Shown here: piece after piece, positions 31,768 through 40,330 of the stretch
How positions within the stretch are numbered: position 1 is the stretch's first letter
How the letters are laid out: each line of letters starts with the position of its first letter
From: Streptomyces sp. RKAG293
GTDB taxonomy: Bacteria; Actinomycetota; Actinomycetes; Streptomycetales; Streptomycetaceae
NCBI RefSeq assembly: GCF_023701745.1
Contig: NZ_JAJOZB010000001.1
Coordinates: 1,673,501 to 1,737,500, forward strand
Reading direction: 5' to 3'
Length of the DNA: 64,000 bases
Program-made: the position numbers and the translations under genes
Notes under the pieces: model-generated
What the model saw: the letters and a program-made list of their open reading frames with translations, nothing else
Told to the model about the DNA's origin: nothing
Database searches by the model: none

Positions 31768-32457
31768 ATGGCCGACACTGCCGCCGCCCCCACCATCTCC
31801 GGCCCCACCGTCACCGCCCCTTCCTACGAGGCGACGGAACGCACCGTCCCCACCCGGATACGGGAGCGCGCCGCCTACGACCGTGACACCGTCCACGCGA
31901 TCCTCGACGAGGGCTACCTCTGTCACCTCGGGTTCATCCGCGACGGCGCGCCCGTCGTGCTGCCCACCCTCTACGGCCGGATCGGCGAGCGGCTCTACGT
32001 CCACGGCTCGACCGGGTCGCGGCCGCTGCGCGGCGCGAAGGACCCGGGGCTGGCCGTCTGCCTGACCGTCACCCACCTCGACGCCCTCGTGCTGGCCCGC
32101 TCCGCGTTCCACCACTCGATGAACTACCGCTCGGTGGTGGTGCACGGAACCGCCCACCAGGTCACCGACCCGGAGGAGCGCGCCGAAGCGCTGGACGCCC
32201 TCGTCAACCAGGTGGTGGCCGGCCGCGCGGACGACTCGCGCCGGGCCAACGCCAAGGAGCTGGCCGCGACCACCGTCATCCGGCTCGACCTCCTGGAGGT
32301 GTCGGCGAAGGTCCGCACCGGCGGCCCGAACGACGAGCCGGAGGACACCGGACTGCCGTACTGGACCGGGATCGTGCCCGTCACCAAGACCTACGGCGCC
32401 CCCGTTCCGGCCGACGACCTCGACCCGGCCATCGCCCTGCCCGCCTACCTCGCCTGA
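31768..32457 (+). CDS. FMN-binding PPOX/NimA-like protein
   Basis: A 229-residue split-barrel flavoprotein. The core from residue 35 reads RERAAYDRDTVHAILDEGYLCHLGF, then VLPTLYGRIGERLYVHGS and RSAFHHSMNYRSVVVHG, like NimA-type and pyridoxamine 5'-phosphate oxidase-related proteins. Substrate unknown. Start ATG 31768 with AAAGGATAGCGCC. It is divergent from the MocR regulator and followed by a PaiB-like flavoprotein gene. Confidence 0.87.
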   Translation: MADTAAAPTISGPTVTAPSYEATERTVPTRIRERAAYDRDTVHAILDEGYLCHLGFIRDGAPVVLPTLYGRIGERLYVHGSTGSRPLRGAKDPGLAVCLTVTHLDALVLARSAFHHSMNYRSVVVHGTAHQVTDPEERAEALDALVNQVVAGRADDSRRANAKELAATTVIRLDLLEVSAKVRTGGPNDEPEDTGLPYWTGIVPVTKTYGAPVPADDLDPAIALPAYLA

Positions 32458-32458
32458 A

Positions 32459-32530
32459 CCCGATCCTGAACCCGAACCCGATCCCGAGCCCGATCCCGAG
32501 CCTGAGCCTGAGCCTGAGCCCGACTCTGAA
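32459..32530. repeat. Hexanucleotide tandem repeat, 12 units
   Basis: Twelve consecutive 6-bp units of the form CCYGAN (CCCGAT, CCTGAA, CCCGAG and similar), filling nearly the whole gap between the PPOX gene stop (32457) and the next gene start (32540). Confidence 0.85.
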
Positions 32531-32539
32531 GGACCCGAC

Positions 32540-33193
32540 ATGCTCATCCACCCCTGGGACGCACCACAGGACGACACCGAGTGGCAGACCTGGCTCGCCG
32601 CCCACGACTTCGGGCAGCTGGCCGTCAACGGCCTGCCCGGCGAACCCCCGTTCGTCCAGCCGCTGCACTTCGCCTACGACCCGGACAGCAATGAGGCGTT
32701 CACCCACCTCGCCCGCCCCAACCCGCTGTGGCACGCCCTCGAGGCGAACCCACGGGTGACGCTCAGCGTCGTGGACGACTACACGTTCATCCCCGGCCCC
32801 TGGCACGCCCCCGAGGGCGTGCCCGCCGAGCACGGCACCCCGACCAGCTTCTACGCCGCCGTCCAGTTGCTCTGCACGGCGCATGTCATCGACGACGAGG
32901 CGCAGAAGGCCGCCGTGCTGCACCGTCAGCTCGCGCACTTCCAGCCGGCGGGCGACTACGCGCCCGTCGCCCCCGGGCAGGACCCGTTCGGCCGGCTGCT
33001 GCCCGGGATCCGCGGCATCCGGCTGGAGGTGACCGAGGTCCGCGCGAAGTTCAAGTACGGCGGCAACAAGCCCCGGCGGATGCAGCAGCGGGACGCGGAG
33101 CGCCTCGCGGAGCGGGCCGCCCCGCACGACGAGGCGGCCCGCGCCCACCAACTGCGCCGGCTGGCGGCCTCCGACCCGGCGAACCGACTCTAG
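32540..33193 (+). CDS. PaiB-like FMN-binding regulator-family protein
   Basis: A 217-residue protein of the FMN-binding negative transcriptional regulator (PaiB) family. Family hallmarks are HLARPNPLWHAL, FIPGPWHAPEGVPAEHGTPTSFYAAVQ and RGIRLEVTEVRAKFKYGGNK. Despite the family name it has no DNA-binding domain and is likely a flavin enzyme. It is separated from the PPOX gene by the hexanucleotide repeat and probably co-transcribed with it. AAGGACCCGAC precedes the ATG. Confidence 0.9.
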   Translation: MLIHPWDAPQDDTEWQTWLAAHDFGQLAVNGLPGEPPFVQPLHFAYDPDSNEAFTHLARPNPLWHALEANPRVTLSVVDDYTFIPGPWHAPEGVPAEHGTPTSFYAAVQLLCTAHVIDDEAQKAAVLHRQLAHFQPAGDYAPVAPGQDPFGRLLPGIRGIRLEVTEVRAKFKYGGNKPRRMQQRDAERLAERAAPHDEAARAHQLRRLAASDPANRL

Positions 33194-33209
33194 GACCGCC
33201 TTCGGCGGT

Positions 33210-34187
33210 TCAGCCCGTGCCGGCCGCCGCGCGGCGGCCGGCCGAGGCCAGCCGGGCCTCCTCCAGGCCCAACGCCGTCACGGCGCCGAGCAGGACGACG
33301 GTGCCCAGTACGGTCGCGCCGGTCAGCCGTTCGCCGAGGACGACGACGGCGATGACGGCCGCGGAGACCGGTTCGATCAGTGCGATGACGGAGACCGTCG
33401 CCGCCCGGACCACCGCGGCGCCCGCGAAGTACAGCCCGTAGGCGAGTGCGGTCGGCACGGAGGCCAGATAGACCAGCAGCCACAGGGTGTGGCCCAGGTC
33501 CGCGCCGCGCGGCGACAGCCCTTCCATCAGGGCGAGCGGGAGCAGGGTCACGGCGCACACCGCGAACGCCCACAGCGAGGTCATGAACGGGTCGCCGCCG
33601 TCACCGCCGCGGCCCATCCAGCGGGTCAGCAGGGTGATGCAGGCGTAGCCGGACGCGGACAGCAGCGCGAGCCCGACCCCGGCCGGGGCCACGGACCCGC
33701 CGCCGTTGCCCAGGACGAGCACCGCGAGCCCCGCCAGAGCGCCGGAGACCGCCACGGCGCCGCCGCGGCCGAGCCGTTCGCCCATGGTGAGACGGGCGAC
33801 GACCGCGATGATGACCGGGCCCGCGCCCAGGGTGACGACGGTCGCGACGGCCAGTCCCGTCGACTGGACGGCGCCGAAATAGGCGGTCTGGAAGACCGTC
33901 AGGCCGAGACCGGTGGCCAGGATGCGCAGCACAGCGCGCCGCCGGGGTTCCTTCCTGGCCGGTGTCCGGACGGTGCCGCGACGGCGGCGGACCAGCCGGA
34001 CGAGCAGCAGCAGCGCGAAGCCGCCGGCGGTGCGCCAGAAGGTCAGGGCGATGGGGCCGAGGCCGCTGCTCCCCATGAGCAGCGCGGCGGCGGCGCCCGC
34101 GGTGCCCCAGGCGGTGGCGGCGAAGGTGATGTAGAGCAGGCCGCGTCCGACGGACGGGGCAAGGGTGTGGCCATGGATCGACGGCAC
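33210..34187 (-). CDS. EamA/DMT family transporter
   Basis: A 325-residue ten-helix membrane protein with two EamA repeats ([22 protein letters not shown] and [22 protein letters not shown]). It begins at GTG 34187 with GGGAGAACACTC upstream. Its 5' leader (to 34333) holds a short proline-rich leader ORF and two hairpins, so expression may depend on translation of the leader. Substrate unknown; amino acid export is a reasonable guess. A second EamA gene lies upstream on the same strand. Confidence 0.88.
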   Translation of the reverse strand: MPSIHGHTLAPSVGRGLLYITFAATAWGTAGAAAALLMGSSGLGPIALTFWRTAGGFALLLLVRLVRRRRGTVRTPARKEPRRRAVLRILATGLGLTVFQTAYFGAVQSTGLAVATVVTLGAGPVIIAVVARLTMGERLGRGGAVAVSGALAGLAVLVLGNGGGSVAPAGVGLALLSASGYACITLLTRWMGRGGDGGDPFMTSLWAFAVCAVTLLPLALMEGLSPRGADLGHTLWLLVYLASVPTALAYGLYFAGAAVVRAATVSVIALIEPVSAAVIAVVVLGERLTGATVLGTVVLLGAVTALGLEEARLASAGRRAAAGTG

Positions 34188-34250
34188 GAGTGTTCTCCCG
34201 CGGAGGACTTGAGATGGTCGCGTGGTCCCGTGTGCGGGCAGCCGCGACCT

Positions 34251-34333
34251 GCTCGGGTACGTGCCCGAGCCGGGTCGTCCGTGGGGTGGCGGCCCGCCTA
34301 GGAGGCGGGCGGCGGCAGAACGGTGAGGTGCAT
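34251..34333 (-). promoter_or_regulatory. Leader [14 protein letters not shown] with hairpins upstream of the EamA gene
   Basis: ATG at 34331-34333 opens an 11-codon ORF ending TAG at 34298-34300. The Pro-Pro-Pro stretch is a classical ribosome-slowing sequence. The stop codon sits in a perfect 8-bp hairpin (34292-34310), and a second perfect 7-bp hairpin GCTCGGG/CCCGAGC follows at 34251-34270. This looks like translation-dependent attenuation. Only a weak AAGGTG ribosome site precedes it. Confidence 0.4.
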
Positions 34334-34379
34334 GATCGTCACCTTACGAGGCGGGGACGCACCCCTACAAGGCGGTTCC

Positions 34380-34486
34380 AAGGCGCGAGATCGGGACGCG
34401 AGGTCCGAAACACGAGATCCGGGGGCGCGAGATCCGAGAAACGTGATCCGGGGCGCATGATCAGGGGCGCGAGATCAGGGGCCCGC
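34380..34486. repeat. Degenerate tandem repeat, 13-15 bp unit
   Basis: About seven copies of a unit close to CGCGAGATCCGGGG, with units containing GAGATC, GAGGTC, GTGATC or ATGATC. It fills the gap between the two EamA genes just upstream of the leader ORF. Confidence 0.65.
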
Positions 34487-34501
34487 CGGGCGGAGCCGTC
34501 C

Positions 34502-35458
34502 TCAGACCAGATCGGGCTGCGGCAGCGGTTCGACCACCGGCTTGTTCCCCCCGCTGCGGGTGGTGGTCTGGGCCACGAAGGCGCCTGCCAGCACCAGCGT
34601 TCCGCCGATGATCTGCGGTACGCCCAGGTGCTCGCCGAGCAGGATCCAGGCGAACACGGTCCCCACGACCGCCTCCAGACAGGCGACCACCCCGGCCACC
34701 TGCGGGGTCAGCTTGCGCACGGCCAGCACCCCGGTCAGATACGCGACGACCGTCGCCACCAGGACGATCCACCCGACGAGCAGCACCGCGGGCACCTGCT
34801 TGTCGCCGAGCGCGGCCTGATGGCCCAGCACTTCCCAGTTCATCCCCCACGGCCGCGCCACGACGGTCATCACCGCGGCGCCGATCAGCAGCCCGAAGGC
34901 GATGACGGCGATCGGGTCGGGGGCGTCCTCGCCCTCCGTGCCGTGGTCGGCCAGGACGAAGTAGCTGACCTGGCAGCAGGCCGCGCCGAAGGCGAGCAGC
35001 AGACCGAAGGCGTCGAAAGCCAGCCCCGACCACACCTCGACCACCGAGGCCATGCCGCCGACCGCCAGCACCACTCCGATCGCCGCTGCCCGGCTCACCG
35101 GCCGGCGCTGCACGAAGCGCACCCAGCCCAGCAGCAGGGCCGGGCCGAGGAACTCGACGAGGATGGCGACGCCCACCGGGATCCGGGATATCGCCGCGAA
35201 GTAGAAGGTCTGCACACCCGCGATGGCGAGCAGGCCGAAGCCCGCCAGCAGGCCGGGGCGCTGCCGCAGCAGGGCGCGGTGGCGCAGCGCGACCGGCAGC
35301 ATGATGAGCGCCGCTCCCGCCACGCGGAGCCACACCACATCCAGCGGGTCGAGTCCCGCCTCGATGAGCGGTTTCGCCGCTACTCCTGAACCACCGAACG
35401 CGAACGCCGACGCCAAGGCGAGCCCCAGCCCCGCGTTCCTCCCCTGAGACGCATGCAT
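34502..35458 (-). CDS. EamA/DMT family transporter
   Basis: A 318-residue ten-helix membrane protein of the RhtA-like branch: GLGLALASAFAFGGSGVAAKPLIEAGLDPLDVVWLRVAGA, then ILVEFLGPALLLGWVRF and VVACLEAVVGTVFAWILLGE. This branch includes threonine/homoserine exporters. Start ATG 35458. It lies 12 bp after the decayed Clp-N gene and upstream of the other EamA gene on the same strand; the repeat array separates them. Confidence 0.9.
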   Translation of the reverse strand: MHASQGRNAGLGLALASAFAFGGSGVAAKPLIEAGLDPLDVVWLRVAGAALIMLPVALRHRALLRQRPGLLAGFGLLAIAGVQTFYFAAISRIPVGVAILVEFLGPALLLGWVRFVQRRPVSRAAAIGVVLAVGGMASVVEVWSGLAFDAFGLLLAFGAACCQVSYFVLADHGTEGEDAPDPIAVIAFGLLIGAAVMTVVARPWGMNWEVLGHQAALGDKQVPAVLLVGWIVLVATVVAYLTGVLAVRKLTPQVAGVVACLEAVVGTVFAWILLGEHLGVPQIIGGTLVLAGAFVAQTTTRSGGNKPVVEPLPQPDLV

Positions 35459-35470
35459 CGGGCCATGATG

Positions 35471-35878
35471 TCAGCTCGCGACAGGTCCTTCGTCCAGGTA
35501 GCGGCTGACGTCCGGACCGGCGGTCCGCAGCACCTCCACGGCGCGGCTGTGCGGGTCGGCGGCCGGCGCGTTGAGCAGATCGATCCCGTCGGCCTGGCCG
35601 CGGCCTCCGCGCTGGGCCGAGCGCACGGCGGTGCGCATCGCGGCGGCGGCCCCCGGGCTCCAGCCCGGGGTGCTCTGCGCGGTGACCACCGGCAGCGCGC
35701 CGGAGTCCTCGACCGAGCCCTGCCGCTCCAGGCCGTAGCCGATGCTGCGCTGCGCCAGGTACCCGAGCACGCGCACCACCTGCCCGCCGCCCGCGTCGCA
35801 GGCGTCACGGGCCCGGGGGTCGGTCTCCAGCAGGGAGTGCAGCAGATGGGCGGTGTCGATCTGCCGGTCCCCGTCCTT
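35471..35878 (-). pseudogene. N-terminally truncated Clp-N domain protein
   Basis: The open frame of 136 codons reads KDGDRQIDTAHLLHSLLE, RVLGYLAQRSIGYGLERQG and WSPGAAAAMRTAVRSAQ, which is a Clp amino-terminal (ClpA/C N) domain protein. The usual N-terminal helix (like MFERFTKDAR) is missing. No ATG, GTG or TTG occurs between the upstream in-frame stop and codon 34 (GTG 35779). A short tandem repeat occupies the place of the 5' end. Either a pseudogene or a shorter protein starting at 35779. Confidence 0.6.
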
Positions 35879-35882
35879 ACGA

Positions 35883-35937
35883 CCGGACGCTCACGGCCGG
35901 ACCGCTCACCACCGGACGCTCACCACCTGATGCTCAC
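35883..35937. repeat. Tandem repeat of CCGGACGCTCAC, four copies
   Basis: Copies at 35883-35894, 35897-35909, 35912-35923 and a variant at 35926-35937. The last overlaps the stop codon of the PNPOx-like gene. The array abuts the missing 5' end of the Clp-N gene. Confidence 0.75.
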
Positions 35938-36596
35938 GGCCACAGCAGTCCCCGCTTCCAGTCGTCGCCCTGCCGGGCATAGTGCAGCCGCACATGGAAG
36001 CCGCCCGGGTCCCCCTGGAAGAACTCCATCTCGTCGGCCCGCAGCCGGTAGACGGTGTGGCCCGCCGGAACGGCCCCCGGGTCGGCCGCGACCAGGTCCG
36101 CGGCCCGCCGCCGCTCCTCGTCGTAGGCATCGGACCCGGTCAGCGGGGCGCTCATCCGTCCGGTGAACCCGGCGATCCGGGAGGCCTCGCGACGGCCCAG
36201 GAAGTCGCCGCGCGCGATCCCGGCGTCCAGCGCCTCGACGGGGCCGGCCGCCCGGATCTGCCGCCCCTGGGGCGGCCAGTACCAGCTCAGCGCCGCGTGC
36301 GGGTTCGCCGACAGGTCGTGGCCCTTGTGGCTGCCCGAGTCGGACGCGAACACGAACGTGCACGCGTCGGCGCCGAGGCCGCGCAGCATGAGGACCCGCG
36401 CTGAGGGGCGCCCGTCGCGGTCCGCGGTGCTGAGCGTCATGACATGGGGTTCCGGCACACCGTCGTCCAGCGCGTCGTCCAGCCAGCGGGCGAACTGGCG
36501 CCCGGGAGAGGGGTCAGCGCCGTCCGGATCGAACCGCGGCAGGGGTTCGGCCAGCACCGGAACGGCGCGCAGCCGGGCCGGCAGTTCCTCGTCCAT
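35934..36596 (-). CDS. Pyridoxal 5'-phosphate synthase-like protein (PNPOx family)
   Basis: A 220-residue flavoprotein of the PdxH family, which oxidises pyridoxine/pyridoxamine phosphate with FMN and O2. Family features are MTLSTADRDGRPSARVLMLRG, FVFASDSGSHKGHDLSANPHAALSWYWPPQGRQIRAAGPVE and the C-terminal W-X-R-G-L segment (DDWKRGLLWP), here shorter than the classical R-L-X-P. It is probably a paralogue rather than the main PdxH. Start ATG 36596 with AGGAGGACAT upstream; the in-frame codon at 36626 is less likely. Confidence 0.85.
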   Translation of the reverse strand: MDEELPARLRAVPVLAEPLPRFDPDGADPSPGRQFARWLDDALDDGVPEPHVMTLSTADRDGRPSARVLMLRGLGADACTFVFASDSGSHKGHDLSANPHAALSWYWPPQGRQIRAAGPVEALDAGIARGDFLGRREASRIAGFTGRMSAPLTGSDAYDEERRRAADLVAADPGAVPAGHTVYRLRADEMEFFQGDPGGFHVRLHYARQGDDWKRGLLWP

Positions 36597-36690
36597 ATGT
36601 CCTCCTGTTGAGCGCGCAACCGCCATGGCCCCGATCTTCGTCCCTCACAGGCACGAATGACCGCCTGCCCCGCCCTGGGGAAGGAGAGCG

Positions 36691-37230
36691 ATGGCCAAAC
36701 CGCTGCTTTTCCTCGACATCGACGGCGTCCTCAATCCGGTACTGCCCTCGGCGGAATTCACCGCGTACGACATCCTGGACCACACCGTGCTGCTCTCCGC
36801 CGCACACGGCGCGTGGCTGCGCGAGTTGTCCGCCGTCTACGAGCTCACCTGGGCCAGCACCTGGGAGCACGAGGCCAACCGGCAGATAGCCCCGCGGCTG
36901 GGCCTGCCGGTGCTGCCGGTGGTGGAGTTCGGCCGCTACCGACCGCGTCCCGGCGATCCGCGGCTGCCGCGCGCGGACCTGTTCACCGGCCGGAAGTGGG
37001 CGCCGATCCTGCGCCACGCCGGCGGCCGTCCGTTCGCCTGGATCGACGACGTCATCCCGCGCCGGCTCGCCCGGCAGGCGCGTTTCCGCCCCGACCGGGT
37101 GCTGCTGCGCATCAATCCAGGGCACGGCCTGAACCGGGGTCATGTGGACCGGTTACTGAGCCGCGGGCCGCTGCCGACCCGCAGCGTACGGCTGGCCCGC
37201 CGAGAATCCCTGACGGTTCATCAGTTCTGA
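36691..37230 (+). CDS. HAD-like domain protein
   Basis: A 179-residue protein of the HAD superfamily. The nucleophile motif LDIDGVLNP is at residues 8-16; WASTWEHEAN is the motif II region and FAWIDDVIP the acidic motif IV. A small cap and the pattern match the actinobacterial HAD_18-like group of unknown function; a phosphatase on a small substrate is likely. Start ATG 36691 with GGAAGGAGAGCG upstream. Alone in its transcription unit. Confidence 0.85.
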   Translation: MAKPLLFLDIDGVLNPVLPSAEFTAYDILDHTVLLSAAHGAWLRELSAVYELTWASTWEHEANRQIAPRLGLPVLPVVEFGRYRPRPGDPRLPRADLFTGRKWAPILRHAGGRPFAWIDDVIPRRLARQARFRPDRVLLRINPGHGLNRGHVDRLLSRGPLPTRSVRLARRESLTVHQF

Positions 37231-37327
37231 CGCTTCATCAGTATTGAATGTTCGGGCAGCTGCGACTACGTTCCGCGACACCGTCGCTGCGCGCGAGCCG
37301 CAGCGCCTTCGCACAAGGAGTGATCGC

Positions 37328-37756
37328 ATGGCCGAAGTCTCCGCACAGGCGCGCATCGCGGCCCCGGCCGAGAAGGTCTGGAGGCAGCTGACCGACTTCG
37401 CGTCGTACGGCCAGTGGAGCGCCACCCACACCAGTTTCCCGAAGGGGGGTCCGGCGCCGCTGGCGGCCGGTGCCACCTATCAGGAGAACATGAAGATGAT
37501 GGGCTTCCCGGCCGAGGTCACCTGGACCGTGGAGGCCCTGGAGGCCGAACGGGTGCTGGGCATCGCGGGCAAGGGCCCGATGGGCGTCAACCTCAGCATG
37601 CGCTACACCCTGACCCCCGACGGCGACGCCACCGAGCTGCGGATCGACAGCAGCTTCGCCGGCGCCGCGGTCGCCATGATGGCGGGCAAGCTCAAGGACT
37701 CGGCGACCGCCGCCCTCAACGAATCGCTGCGCAAGCTGGCCGGCCTCGTCGAGTAA
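37328..37756 (+). CDS. SRPBCC family protein
   Basis: A 142-residue START/Bet v1-fold protein: MAEVSAQARIAAPAEKVWRQLTDFASYGQWSATHTSFPKG at the N-terminus and a long C-terminal helix MMAGKLKDSATAALNESLRKLAGLVE. Such proteins bind hydrophobic ligands; the CoxG-like branch is similar. ATG 37328 follows AAGGAGTGATCGC; the frame is open to 37244. Ends before a strong bidirectional terminator. Confidence 0.87.
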   Translation: MAEVSAQARIAAPAEKVWRQLTDFASYGQWSATHTSFPKGGPAPLAAGATYQENMKMMGFPAEVTWTVEALEAERVLGIAGKGPMGVNLSMRYTLTPDGDATELRIDSSFAGAAVAMMAGKLKDSATAALNESLRKLAGLVE

Positions 37757-37835
37757 CGACGAAGACGAAAGGGCCGGGCGCACGGACGGGTGCGGACGGA
37801 CGATTCCGGTGCGCACGGACTCCGGTGCGGACGGA

Positions 37836-37879
37836 CGGGTGCGGGGCGGCGGCAGGGACCGACCGCCGCCCCGCACCCG
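37836..37879. terminator. Bidirectional terminator, 17-bp perfect stem
   Basis: Arm 37836-37852 pairs perfectly with 37863-37879, loop 10 bases, between the convergent SRPBCC and GH3 genes. It is preceded by short GGTGCG-ACGGAC repeats. Confidence 0.9.
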
Positions 37880-37884
37880 CCGGC

Positions 37885-40182
37885 TCAGCGCACCGTCACC
37901 GCCGCGCTCTTGTCGCCCGCCGAGAAGGTGTACGCGCCGCGCTCGACCTTCTGCGCGCCCGCGCCGTCCAGGTCGCCCGGCGTCACCGCGAGGGTCCCCG
38001 CCGACACCTGCAGCCGCACCGTACGGGTCTCCCCCGCGGCCAGGTGCACCTTGGTGAAGGCGACCAGCCGGGTCGCCGGCGTCAGGACGTCACTGGTCGG
38101 CCGTGACACGTAGACCGGCACCACCAGATCGCCCGCCTTGGCACCGGTGTTGGAGACGGTCACCTTGACCCCGACCGGGTCGCCGGCCCGTACCACCGCC
38201 TTGTCGGCCGTGATCGCACCGAAGGCGTAGGTGGTGTAGGAGAGACCGGCACCGAACGGGTAGGCCGCGTCGTACGAGGACTCCGGCCCGCCGTTGGTGC
38301 CCGGCAGCTGCTGGTAGTACAGCGGCTCGTTGCCGATGTGCTTCGGCCAGGAGACCGGCAGCCGGCCGCTGGGGTTGACCGCGCCGAACAGCACGTCGGC
38401 GATCCCGTGGCCGCCCTCACTTCCCGGCAGCCAGGACATCAGCAGTCCCTGGGTGCCGTCCGCGTCGCCGAGCGCGAGCGGCCGGCCCGCGATGACGACG
38501 GTGACGACCGGCTTGCCCGCCGCCTTCAGCGCCTTGACCAACGCCTGCTGGTCCGCCGACAGTTCGGGCCGCGGGCTGTCCGCGGCGCCTTCCGCCGCGG
38601 CCTTCTCGCCGACGACCACGACGGTCAGATCGGCGTCCGCCGCCTGCGCCACCGCGTCGGCGGCGGTCGTGGCCCGCACCACCTCGGTGCCCGCGGGCGC
38701 CGCCTCCTTGATCCCCGCCAGCACGGTCGTGCCCGGCAGCGTCACCCCTTCGGGGACACCCTGCCAGCCGATGGTCCAGCCGCCCGCCTGGTCGTTGATG
38801 TCATCGGCGTAGGAACCCGCGACGACGATCTTCTTGGCCGCCGGGGAGATCGGCAGCACCCCGGCGTCGTTGCGCAGCAGCACCTGCGACTCGGCGGCCG
38901 CCTTGCGCGCCAGGTCCTTGTCCGCCCCCAGCACCGCGGCGTCAGCCTTGGCCGCGTCCACGTAGGGGTGCTCGAACAGGCCGAGTTCGAACTTCATCCG
39001 CAGGATCCGGCCGGCCGACTCGTCGATGCGCTTGACCGACACCAGACCGCGGTCCACAGCGGTCTTCAGGCCGGTGCTCCACTCCTTGGCGAAGTACGGC
39101 TCCATGGCCATGTCCAGGCCCGCGTTGACCGCGAGGGCGATCGCCTCGGGGTAATCGGCGGCGAGCTTGTACTTCGTCTGCAGCGCCCGGACGTCCTCCC
39201 AGTCGCTGACCGTGACGCCCTTGAAGCCCCACTGGTCGCGCAGCACCTTGGTGAGCAGATACTTCGAGGAGGTCGCGGGGACGCCGTTGATGGCACCGGA
39301 GTTGACCATCACGGTCTTCGCACCGGCCTGCACGGCCTGCTTGTACGAGGGCAGCAGGGTGTCCTGCAGATAGCGCATGGAGACGTCCGCGGGCACCCGG
39401 TCGTGGCCGTTGGCCGGCTCGGAGTAGCCGCCGAAGTGCTTCACGGTGGCGACGACGTGCTTGGCGCCGTTCGCCGTGTCGATGCCGGTGACACTCGCGG
39501 CGGCCAGCGTCCCGGCCAGCAGCGGGTCCTCGCCGAACGTCTCGTAGTAGCGGCCCCAGCGCTGGTCGCGGGCGAGGTCCGCGACGGGCGCGAAGTTCCA
39601 GTCGATGCCGGTCGCCGCGACCGAGCGCGCCGTGGAGGCCCCCGCCGCCTGGACGGTGGCCGGGTCCCAGGTGGCGCCCAGGCCGATCTGGTGCGGGAAG
39701 ACGGTGGCGCCGAGCACGTTGTTGTGGCCGTGCACCGCGTCCACCCCGTAGAGCACCGGGATGTGCAGCCGCGAGTTGTCGACGGCGTACTTCTGTACGG
39801 TGTTGACCATCTTCGCCCACTCGGCGGGCGTGTTCACGGCGGGCCCCATGCCGCCGCCGGAGAGTATCGAGCCGGCCGCGTAGTCGCCCAGCACCGACTT
39901 CATGCAGGTCTCGTTGAGGGCGCCGCCGCTCCACTCGCAGTCGCCCTGGACCCGGGCGACCGCGATCTGGTCCATCTGCCCGATCTTCTCCTCCAGCGTC
40001 ATCCGCTTCAGGAGGTCCTTGACGCGCAGATCGATCGGCGCCCTGGCGTCGGTGTACTGGGCCGAGCTCCCGGCGGTGGCCGGTACCGCGCCGACCGCGG
40101 CGACACAGGCCGCGGCGGTGGCCAGGGTGACAAGTGCTCTGAAGCGGGTCCTGGGGGACTTCATTGGCATCGCGCGTGGCAT
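37885..40182 (-). CDS. Secreted family 3 glycoside hydrolase (BglX-like beta-glucosidase)
   Basis: A 765-residue exported enzyme that hydrolyses beta-glucosides. A signal peptide precedes a cleavage site near VPATAGSSA. The GH3 N-terminal TIM barrel has IGQMDQIAV, GIDWNFAPVADLARDQRWGR, VKHFGGY and the nucleophile Asp in VTVSDWED. The GH3 C-terminal domain follows, then a fibronectin III-like domain from about residue 670 (GAKAGDLVVPVYVS). Start ATG 40182 fits GGGATG spacing; ATG 40164 (MKSPRTRF) is an alternative. It is divergent from a LacI regulator with an AAACGTTT operator between. Confidence 0.93.
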   Translation of the reverse strand: MPRAMPMKSPRTRFRALVTLATAAACVAAVGAVPATAGSSAQYTDARAPIDLRVKDLLKRMTLEEKIGQMDQIAVARVQGDCEWSGGALNETCMKSVLGDYAAGSILSGGGMGPAVNTPAEWAKMVNTVQKYAVDNSRLHIPVLYGVDAVHGHNNVLGATVFPHQIGLGATWDPATVQAAGASTARSVAATGIDWNFAPVADLARDQRWGRYYETFGEDPLLAGTLAAASVTGIDTANGAKHVVATVKHFGGYSEPANGHDRVPADVSMRYLQDTLLPSYKQAVQAGAKTVMVNSGAINGVPATSSKYLLTKVLRDQWGFKGVTVSDWEDVRALQTKYKLAADYPEAIALAVNAGLDMAMEPYFAKEWSTGLKTAVDRGLVSVKRIDESAGRILRMKFELGLFEHPYVDAAKADAAVLGADKDLARKAAAESQVLLRNDAGVLPISPAAKKIVVAGSYADDINDQAGGWTIGWQGVPEGVTLPGTTVLAGIKEAAPAGTEVVRATTAADAVAQAADADLTVVVVGEKAAAEGAADSPRPELSADQQALVKALKAAGKPVVTVVIAGRPLALGDADGTQGLLMSWLPGSEGGHGIADVLFGAVNPSGRLPVSWPKHIGNEPLYYQQLPGTNGGPESSYDAAYPFGAGLSYTTYAFGAITADKAVVRAGDPVGVKVTVSNTGAKAGDLVVPVYVSRPTSDVLTPATRLVAFTKVHLAAGETRTVRLQVSAGTLAVTPGDLDGAGAQKVERGAYTFSAGDKSAAVTVR

Positions 40183-40226
40183 CGCAGCATCCCGTTTCTG
40201 TCGGGCCCCAGTGGCGGAGCCGCGTT

Positions 40227-40242
40227 ACGTAAACGTTTCCGG
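40227..40242. promoter_or_regulatory. LacI-type operator (GTAAACGTTTCC)
   Basis: A near-palindrome with the central CG and AAACGTTT core (40231-40238) typical of LacI-family sites, placed in the 148-bp gap between the GH3 gene and the divergent LacI gene, 45 bp upstream of the GH3 start. Confidence 0.7.
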
Positions 40243-40330
40243 TGCGCCGGAAGTCTGTCTTCGCCATGACACATCGTCAAGACTGTGTGCAGCACACACC
40301 CTCGCCACTCCAGGAACAGGTGCAATCGCC

